The notes beneath the pieces are model-generated. The model saw only the letters and a program-made list of their open reading frames with translations, was not told where the DNA came from and searched no databases. A DNA stretch of 12,831 nt, from the NCBI GenBank assembly GCA_021801305.1, contig JAJYYD010000022.1:1-12831 (forward strand), given 5' to 3'. The stretch comes from Thermoplasmata archaeon (GTDB lineage Archaea; Thermoplasmatota; Thermoplasmata; Thermoplasmatales; Thermoplasmataceae). Below, piece after piece: positions 1-5,181 of the stretch (positions are counted from its first letter, which is position 1; each line of letters starts with the position of its first letter). The translations under genes were made by a program, and so were the position numbers.

Positions 1-925
1 CATTCTATACTCAGACAGAGGAATACCTGAAAGTTACAAAAACATGAATGGATACAGCGGACACACATTCAAGTGGGTTAATGAACACGGCAATCCCGTT
101 TGGGTGAGATACCATTTCAAAACAGACAAAGGCATAAGGAACATGGACGTGGAGAGGGCTGCAAGACTTGCCGGGGAAGATCCTGATTACCACACAAGGG
201 AACTTTTTGAATCCATAGAGAAGAAAGATTTTCCATCATGGACAGTATACGTCCAGATAATGCCATATGATGATGCCTGGAATTACAGATACAACCCATT
301 TGATATAACCAAGGTATGGCCACACAGCGATTACCCACTTCATGAAATAGGAAAGCTAATTCTGGACAAAAACCCTGAAAACTACTTCGTTGATGTGGAG
401 CAGTCGGCGTTTTCCCCTGGCAATGTTGTTCCGGGTATAGAATTCTCTCCAGACAGGATGCTCCAGGCAAGGCTTTTCGCATATGCTGATACTGATAGAT
501 ACAGGCTGGGAGTCAACTATCATCTCATACCTGTAAACAGCCCGGTAAATTCTCCTGAAAAGAACTATTACCGTGACGGCTTCATGAGGACAGACAATAA
601 CGGAGGGGGATCAGTGAACTACGAGCCGAACAGCCTTGATGGTCCAAGGGAAGATGCAAGGGTCAGAAGGATCCCCTATGAAGTCAGGGGAATGGCCGAT
701 GCAGTTCCCAATGAACATCATCCCGAGGATAATGACTATGTGCAGGCAGGAAACCTATTCCGGATATTTTCCATGGAGGAGAAAAAGAGGCTGGCATCAA
801 ATATAGCTTCGGACCTGAAAAAAGTGAGGAAAGATATAGTGATGAAGCAGATGGGTCATTTCAGCAAAGCCGATCCTGAATACGCAAAAATGGTGGCAGT
901 GGAACTTGGAATCAAATATCCATGA
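1..925 (+). CDS. Heme catalase, 5'-partial (C-terminal ~307 residues)
   Basis: Decomposes hydrogen peroxide to water and oxygen in the cytoplasm. The reading frame is open from base 2, and the first residues (SDRGIP, then MNGYSGHTFKWVN from base 44) match the conserved catalase core, so the ATG at 44 is internal and the true start lies upstream. The proximal heme-ligand signature RLFAYADTDRYRLG is present; its tyrosine is encoded at 482-484. Further family landmarks are the WTVYVQIMPY stretch, NPFDITKVWPH, and the RDGFMRTDNNGGG and NYEPNS segments. The C-terminus ends soon after a short helical region with no flavodoxin-like extension, which fits a small-subunit catalase of roughly 480-500 residues; about 170-190 N-terminal residues, with the distal His and Asn, lie outside the window. 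A 78-nt gap separates it from the next gene, which has its own promoter. Confidence 0.96.
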   Translation, partial: ILYSDRGIPESYKNMNGYSGHTFKWVNEHGNPVWVRYHFKTDKGIRNMDVERAARLAGEDPDYHTRELFESIEKKDFPSWTVYVQIMPYDDAWNYRYNPFDITKVWPHSDYPLHEIGKLILDKNPENYFVDVEQSAFSPGNVVPGIEFSPDRMLQARLFAYADTDRYRLGVNYHLIPVNSPVNSPEKNYYRDGFMRTDNNGGGSVNYEPNSLDGPREDARVRRIPYEVRGMADAVPNEHHPEDNDYVQAGNLFRIFSMEEKKRLASNIASDLKKVRKDIVMKQMGHFSKADPEYAKMVAVELGIKYP

Positions 926-940
926 CCTTTCCATCCCTTA

Positions 941-958
941 CCCTCAATTTTTAAAATT
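941..958 (+). terminator. T-rich stretch after catalase
   Basis: Some 20 nt after the catalase stop lies a short T-rich run within a small AT palindrome (AATTTT-T-AAAATT, 946-958). Archaeal transcription often ends at T-tracts without a strong hairpin, so this could end the catalase transcript. It is a weak signal that rests only on composition and position. Confidence 0.3.
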
Positions 959-974
959 ATTGCACAAACAAATG

Positions 975-984
975 GTTAAATAAA
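975..984 (+). promoter_or_regulatory. TATA-like box of the acylase gene
   Basis: GTTAAATAAA lies 20-29 nt before the ATG at 1004, and no purine-rich Shine-Dalgarno stands between them. This spacing puts the transcription start at or next to the ATG, that is, a leaderless mRNA, which is common in Thermoplasmata. Inferred from sequence and spacing only. Confidence 0.5.
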
Positions 985-1003
985 GTCTGCCATTCCATTC
1001 ACG

Positions 1004-3580
1004 ATGTCATTAATCGCTTCAAAAAGGAGACTAATAATCTCTGTTTTTGTTCTTGCTGTAGCATTTGTTCTCATCAGTGTTCCTTTCGGCCCACTGCCTC
1101 CCCTTGAAAAACTTCTCAATCCTGCCACGGGAATATGGGCGCCAAATATATCGCCATACGCCACAGGCATCCATCAGGTCAACATAACACAGAACGGTTC
1201 CACTTCAACCATCACTGTGTTCAATGAGCCGGACGGCTTTATTGGAATTGCCTCAAACACCACCTGGGGCATGTATTATGAGCAGGGATATCTGGAGGCA
1301 CAGTACCGGCTGGCCCAGATGGAGGTCATAAAGAGGGAAGCACTTGGCACTCTTTCAGGACTTATAGGGGCTTCAGAACTTTCATCTGACGTGTTTTTCA
1401 GGCAGCTTGAAGACCTTCAGGTTGCCCAGGAAGAGGTTTCCAATCTCTCTAAAACCGGGTTGACCTATAAGGCTACTACTGAGTTTGTTGAGGGGATAAA
1501 CGCATACATCAATAACCTGACTCCGGCAAATTTGCCTCTCCTGTTCAAGGTGCTTGATTTCACTCCACATACATGGAATCTGACGGACGTGTTTGCCATA
1601 CAGCAGCTTTTCCTCTGGGAGAACAGTGCAGGAGGAACTGATCCGCTCTATTTCAATTACGCCTTACAGCAGATGCCGGAGAATGTCATAAAAGCACTTT
1701 ATCCGGCATATCCAGCCGGAATCCAGAATCCAATAGTCCCGCAATCTCTTGATCCTTCAGTTTACAATGAAACAGGGGATATTTCAGGTCTTTCCATGTA
1801 TACGCCGTCATACAACTACACAGGAAATTCGGTAGAGTCATTGGTCTCAACTTTTCTGTCAGGGTATAATTCCATTGGGGACGCCACAGCTTCTTTGCTT
1901 GGTTCAAACAGCACCGACACATTCTCGATTTCAGAGCAGAATTCAAGAGACTTCAGCAATGACTGGGCCGTGAACGGTATAAAGACATCAAATACCTCTG
2001 CACTGCTTGCAAACGATCCTCACCTTACCACAACAGTACCATCCATATGGATGGGTTTCCAGCTTGTATCTCCGGGTGAAAATGCAATCGGGGTTACATT
2101 CCCAAGCTTCCCTGGAATAGTTCTGGGGCATAACTCCAATATCGCATGGGGTGCAACCAATGGCCAGATACAGGAGACATATTTCTATGCGGAAACTGTT
2201 AACAGCACCAACAGTTATGAGTACCTCTCAAACGGAACCTGGCAGCACTTCCAGGTAATAAACGAGACCATACCGGTAAAGGGGGAAGCACCTCAGGAAA
2301 TCAGTGTTGAGAGAGCCGACAATGGCGTTGTAATGGAAAGCTCAAGGAACGGGACCATAGCCATGGACTGGACAGGCCTCTCGCCGTCATATGAACTCAA
2401 CTTCTTCCTCCACATCAACACGGCTTCCACAGTGAGCCAGTTTGTGTCAAACCTGAGCAGTTATTTCAAGGTTGCAATACAGAACTGGGCTGTAGCCGGG
2501 TCACACGGAAATATAGGAATATTCCCCTATGGCGACTATCCAATAATCAGGGAGGGAGACCCAAGGGGCATACTTCCCGGTACAGGCGCATACAACTGGG
2601 CCGGGTTCGTTCCTCTGTCGGAAGAGCCTCACCTGTATGATCCAGCTAGAGGATTCGTATTCTCTGCAAACCAGATAACAGTATCAAACGGTTATCCATA
2701 CTATATTGGATGGGACTATGAATCAGGATACAGGGCAGATGAAATATACACACTTCTCAATGAGACAAGTGGCATCAATACGGCAAAAATGGAAAGCATC
2801 CAGCTAACCATCCACGATTTCACCACAGACATACTTCTCCCGGCACTGGTGCAGTCACTGAAATATGGGGGACTGCAGAATACCAGTGCATACAGTGTTC
2901 TCTCAGCATGGAACGGAAACATGACCACAAATTCCACTGCTGCAACCATATATTACTACTGGCAGCAGAATATCCTGAAAGATGTTTTCATGCCGTATCT
3001 CCAGAAATACGGTATAAATGCTTCGGAGGGCCTTAACCAGACATCGTTCTTCCTGGGGTCCGATTCAGCTTACCATGGCCCGTTGATAGAGGACCTCATA
3101 AACTGGACAATGACAGACCCAAACTCATCATGGTTTGATAATCCTCTTACCGGCCAACCCAGGAACCTGACCACTGTTTCACTGGATGCATTTGCCCAGA
3201 CTGTCTCATATCTGGACTCAAGATACGGCAATTATTCAACCGCATGGGAATGGGGAAATATCCACAAGAGATACCTATCCAGCCTTTTCGGAATCAGCCA
3301 GTATAATACGGCGGAACTTCCAGCCGCAGGTGACGGGAACACAATCAACGCTGCGTATGGAACAGTTTCCGATTTCGGACCATCATGGAGAATGGTAGTT
3401 AACCTGAGCCATCCTGAGACAGCCATGGGAATATATCCTGGAGGGATCTCTGAAAATCCATTAAGCAAATACTACGACAACACATTTGTTGCATGGAACG
3501 ACGGCACTTATTACATGCTTATACCTACAAATGCGCCAAGGCAGTTTCTTTATATGTATACGGGAGGAGTGAGTCCATGA
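1004..3580 (+). CDS. Penicillin acylase family hydrolase (peptidase S45), exported
   Basis: An 858-residue Ntn-hydrolase precursor that cleaves amide bonds of acylated amines; the natural substrate is unknown (beta-lactam, acyl-homoserine lactone or other N-acyl compound). Residues 7-9 (KRR) precede a hydrophobic segment at about 10-28, a signal peptide or anchor placing the enzyme outside. S45 precursors cut themselves so that an internal Ser becomes the N-terminal nucleophile; here that is Ser318 (AGC at 1955-1957) in FSNDWAVNG, followed by LLANDPHL (335-341). Other family motifs are GHNSNIAWGATN (375-386), SANQ with the likely oxyanion Asn556, GYRADEI (575-581), GDGNTINAA (776-784) and PGGISENPLSKYYDN (812-826). 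The alpha, spacer and beta parts are all present, so the gene looks intact. More than 25 N-X-S/T sequons suggest heavy glycosylation. The residue before the nucleophile is Phe. The stop codon overlaps the start of the next gene. Confidence 0.95.
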   Translation: MSLIASKRRLIISVFVLAVAFVLISVPFGPLPPLEKLLNPATGIWAPNISPYATGIHQVNITQNGSTSTITVFNEPDGFIGIASNTTWGMYYEQGYLEAQYRLAQMEVIKREALGTLSGLIGASELSSDVFFRQLEDLQVAQEEVSNLSKTGLTYKATTEFVEGINAYINNLTPANLPLLFKVLDFTPHTWNLTDVFAIQQLFLWENSAGGTDPLYFNYALQQMPENVIKALYPAYPAGIQNPIVPQSLDPSVYNETGDISGLSMYTPSYNYTGNSVESLVSTFLSGYNSIGDATASLLGSNSTDTFSISEQNSRDFSNDWAVNGIKTSNTSALLANDPHLTTTVPSIWMGFQLVSPGENAIGVTFPSFPGIVLGHNSNIAWGATNGQIQETYFYAETVNSTNSYEYLSNGTWQHFQVINETIPVKGEAPQEISVERADNGVVMESSRNGTIAMDWTGLSPSYELNFFLHINTASTVSQFVSNLSSYFKVAIQNWAVAGSHGNIGIFPYGDYPIIREGDPRGILPGTGAYNWAGFVPLSEEPHLYDPARGFVFSANQITVSNGYPYYIGWDYESGYRADEIYTLLNETSGINTAKMESIQLTIHDFTTDILLPALVQSLKYGGLQNTSAYSVLSAWNGNMTTNSTAATIYYYWQQNILKDVFMPYLQKYGINASEGLNQTSFFLGSDSAYHGPLIEDLINWTMTDPNSSWFDNPLTGQPRNLTTVSLDAFAQTVSYLDSRYGNYSTAWEWGNIHKRYLSSLFGISQYNTAELPAAGDGNTINAAYGTVSDFGPSWRMVVNLSHPETAMGIYPGGISENPLSKYYDNTFVAWNDGTYYMLIPTNAPRQFLYMYTGGVSP
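3562..3569 (+). promoter_or_regulatory. Shine-Dalgarno deciding the start at 3577
   Basis: GGGAGGAG ends 7 nt before the ATG at 3577, inside the last codons of the acylase gene. It selects this ATG, which overlaps the acylase TGA as ATGA, over an upstream in-frame ATG at 3493 that would add 28 polar residues. It supports translational coupling of the two genes and is one of only two clear ribosome binding sites in the window. Confidence 0.75.
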
Positions 3581-3939
3581 GTTCCGGACCTAAAGTTATT
3601 CTCGCCCTTATCCTGCTGATTGTCACAGGATTTCTCCTGGCATTCACGGGGCTCTGGTATTTGCAGGCAATACCGGCAGCTGCGCTCGGATATTTTGTTC
3701 TGAGGTCAAGATCGCTTTACCTTCTTGCAGGACTGTTCTCAGTTGCAGGCATGGTAGCTGACATTCTTTCATATGATGCAGGATACAGGTTGAGCAGTGG
3801 AACCCTAGTTGCAGGCATAATTGGTTTCCCGGGCGGCTATTCAATTCCGCTGGCCATGACAATCATAGTCCTGTTTGTCATATGTGTATTCGGGGCCATG
3901 TTCGGAGGATCCTTTACAAGGGAGAAGGCAAAACACTGA
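3577..3939 (+). CDS. Small multi-spanning membrane protein coupled to the acylase
   Basis: A 120-residue hydrophobic protein that I do not recognise. Likely membrane segments are at about 7-25, 27-42, 47-65 and 88-111, with a further hydrophobic Gly-rich stretch at 76-87. It has a short polar N-terminus and a basic C-terminal tail (REKAKH). There are no metal-binding, ATPase or transporter signatures and no cysteine cluster. The ATG overlaps the acylase stop by 4 nt and is preceded by a strong Shine-Dalgarno, so the two proteins are probably made together. That context suggests a role linked to the acylase (membrane partner, substrate or product passage, or immunity to its product), but this is inference from position only. 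A 7-bp hairpin follows the stop codon. Confidence 0.8.
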   Translation: MSSGPKVILALILLIVTGFLLAFTGLWYLQAIPAAALGYFVLRSRSLYLLAGLFSVAGMVADILSYDAGYRLSSGTLVAGIIGFPGGYSIPLAMTIIVLFVICVFGAMFGGSFTREKAKH

Positions 3940-3951
3940 TAGTATGCTTAA

Positions 3952-3974
3952 ATGCAGCGATATTTCGGCTGCAT
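3952..3974 (+). terminator. Perfect 7-bp inverted repeat after the acylase operon
   Basis: ATGCAGC (3952-3958) and GCTGCAT (3968-3974) are exact reverse complements around a 9-nt loop, 12 nt after the stop of the membrane protein and followed by AT-rich sequence. It may end the acylase transcript. Because it sits directly upstream of the TATA-like box of the DUF488 gene (3979-3989), it could instead be a binding site controlling that promoter. The repeat itself is certain; its role is not. Confidence 0.45.
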
Positions 3975-3978
3975 CCTA

Positions 3979-3989
3979 AAATTTATTTA
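3979..3989 (+). promoter_or_regulatory. TATA-like box of the DUF488 gene
   Basis: AAATTTATTTA lies 21-31 nt before the ATG at 4010. There is no Shine-Dalgarno between box and start, so a leaderless transcript is the simplest reading. Confidence 0.5.
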
Positions 3990-4009
3990 GACTCGATTAT
4001 GTATAAGTT

Positions 4010-4366
4010 ATGGATATTTCAGTGAAAAGAGTTTATGATGAATTCTCTGAAAAAGATGGTTTCAGGATACTTGTGGAGAGACTCTGGCCCAGGGGGGTTT
4101 CAAGGGAAAAAGCTGGAATAGACTTCTGGATGAAGGATATAGCCCCATCAACTGAACTGAGAAAGAGGTTTGGCCATGATGATGATAAATGGGAGGAGTT
4201 CAAGTCAGATTACTCTGAAGAACTGCAAGCAAACCCTGAGATTAAACATATCTTTGAAATCATTGAAAATAAGGGAAAAGTTACTTTGATCTATTCTGCA
4301 AGAAACACCGAACACAACAGCGCAGTCTTCCTGAAGGAATATCTTGAGAGTCAAAAAAGATCTTGA
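4010..4366 (+). CDS. DUF488 family protein (YeaO-like)
   Basis: A 118-residue soluble protein matching the DUF488/YeaO family at full length. Family hallmarks are KRVYDE at the N-terminus, the invariant RLWPRG block (24-29), the IAPSTELRKRFGHD stretch (44-57), and a C-terminal strand-helix VTLIYSARNTEHNSAVFLKEYL (91-112) with conserved His102 and Asn103. The biochemical function of the family is not established; its members are widespread small cytoplasmic proteins. The gene is monocistronic, with its own TATA-like box and a hairpin separating it from the acylase operon, and a long gap follows it. The ATG at 4010 is the first residue aligning with the family, so the start is likely right. Confidence 0.9.
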   Translation: MDISVKRVYDEFSEKDGFRILVERLWPRGVSREKAGIDFWMKDIAPSTELRKRFGHDDDKWEEFKSDYSEELQANPEIKHIFEIIENKGKVTLIYSARNTEHNSAVFLKEYLESQKRS

Positions 4367-4461
4367 AATATGCCTGACATGAAGTTACTATCATTAATAG
4401 CTATAAAAAAGAAACCAGTTTTTGTAAAGGTCAATTATTGTTAAAATGGAAATTATCCTGC

Positions 4462-4630
4462 TTACATAAGTATTTTCAATGCAGGAGCACCAACAATCAA
4501 GGCAACTTCAAAACTTCTTATGAATGGTCCAACTAGATTCACATTTTTGTACAAGTTATTTCAATTTTTTGGAGTCACTAGCAACGGCAATTGAAGTGAA
4601 TATAATCTTCCAAGGGTTAGTCTCGTGGGG
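4462..4630 (-). pseudogene. Possible decayed gene remnant (C-terminal part)
   Basis: Read on the minus strand, 4630-4559 encodes 24 codons (NPWKIIFTSIAVASDSKKLK) ending in TAA. Shifting by one base, the reading continues without a stop through 4465 as LYKNVNLVGPFIRSFEVALI and on to VGAPALKILM, ending in TAA at 4462-4464, about 50 nt before a minus-strand T-run. Removing one T near 4558 would join the two into a smooth protein-like sequence with a hydrophobic end. The stop before the first part (4631-4633) would be a second lesion. I do not recognise a family, and chance open stretches of this size are common in AT-rich DNA, so this is only a candidate. Confidence 0.2.
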
Positions 4631-4876
4631 TCAAAAGTCAAAAAGATAAAGGCCTAAAAAGTGTAAAGAAATATCTCTGCAGGTGAAAATTAACACAAAA
4701 CAACCTGTTTAAGTCCTAAAAGACTATTAAAACAGTGTAAAATTCCCAAATCTTTTGAAAAATTATGTTGAAAATAAAAGAAGATAAATGTCATAGCTTG
4801 ATAATACATGATAATTGTAAGTGGATAATTTCCCGTTTACAAGAAAACTGTCATAGACTACATTATTATAAGAAAA

Positions 4877-4898
4877 ATAGGTAAACCTATGATATAGG
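4877..4898. repeat. Alternating inverted repeats ATAGG/CCTAT/ATAGG
   Basis: ATAGG (within 4877-4882), CCTAT (4886-4890) and ATAGG (4894-4898) follow one another with spacers TAAA and GAT. The middle arm can pair with either neighbour, giving two mutually exclusive small hairpins, and the left pair extends to a perfect 6+6 bp dyad. The pattern is certain; a function as an operator or RNA switch is speculation. Confidence 0.35.
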
Positions 4899-4960
4899 CA
4901 ATGGCCGGAAGTGTAAAATGGAAAAAAACCGATGTTTTTTGTTACTTCAACTTTCCATAT

Positions 4961-5014
4961 ACTAATATCAGAAGGCTAGGCATCCATTGATCTCTCTGAT
5001 GCTAGACTAATATC
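4961..5014. repeat. 9-bp direct repeats flanking a bulged stem-loop
   Basis: ACTAATATC occurs at 4961-4969 and again at 5006-5014. Between the copies CTAGGCATC (4976-4984) can pair with GATGCTAG (4998-5005) with one bulged G, and ATCAGA (4967-4972) with TCTGAT (4995-5000) offers an alternative pairing. The arrangement resembles a small structured element or an insertion scar, but its short size prevents a firm call. Confidence 0.35.
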
Positions 5015-5144
5015 TATTTTTCTGACTTTTTATGAATTTCATCCCGCCACAGGATAACAGAATCTAATCAAACAGAAGAGACAGTTTAATCAAAAAGGGA
5101 ACGATGAAAAAAGAATGGATGAGAGAAGGTCGAATACCAGAATC

Positions 5145-5154
5145 AATATTATTA
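5145..5154 (+). promoter_or_regulatory. TATA-like box of the GH38 gene
   Basis: AATATTATTA lies 28-37 nt before the ATG at 5182. The sequence between has no Shine-Dalgarno, so transcription probably starts within a few bases of the ATG. A second AT stretch (CTATATC, 5164-5170) is too close to the start to serve as the TATA box of a leaderless transcript. Confidence 0.4.
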
Positions 5155-5181
5155 GCATGATGTCTATATCAATTAGTTATC

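Larger units (their letters stand above)
4367..5181. other. ~0.8-kb AT-rich gap without an intact gene
   Basis: No frame on either strand is open for more than about 60 codons here, and I see no tRNA, rRNA or intact transposase. It contains a possible decayed minus-strand gene near 4462-4630, an alternating set of inverted repeats at 4877-4898, and a bulged stem-loop flanked by a 9-bp direct repeat at 4961-5014. Short A/T runs occur after the DUF488 gene (about 4404-4411). The right end holds the GH38 promoter. For a genome of this compactness the gap is long, so decayed genes or an unannotated RNA are plausible but unproven. Confidence 0.6.

Noticed and set aside
44..46. ATG at 44 as the start of catalase
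   Set aside because: The frame is open from base 2, and the residues before this Met already match the catalase core; a protein starting here would lack the active-site half.
3493..3576. Upstream ATG giving a 148-residue version of the small membrane protein
   Set aside because: The added 28 residues are read from within the acylase gene in another frame, have no membrane character, and the Shine-Dalgarno points to 3577.
4442..4924. 11-bp direct repeat TAAAATGGAAA at 4442-4452 and 4914-4924
   Set aside because: A low-complexity AT-rich word recurring once over about 470 nt, with no extension or associated structure.
5104..5160. 18-codon ORF beginning ATGAAAAAAGAATGG before GH38
   Set aside because: Too short to support, with no Shine-Dalgarno, and it overlaps the presumed GH38 promoter; it could be a leader peptide but nothing shows it.
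4367..5181. tRNA, CRISPR array or insertion sequence in the long gap
   Set aside because: No cloverleaf-type conserved blocks, no regular repeat-spacer series, and no transposase frame or long terminal inverted repeats were found by eye.
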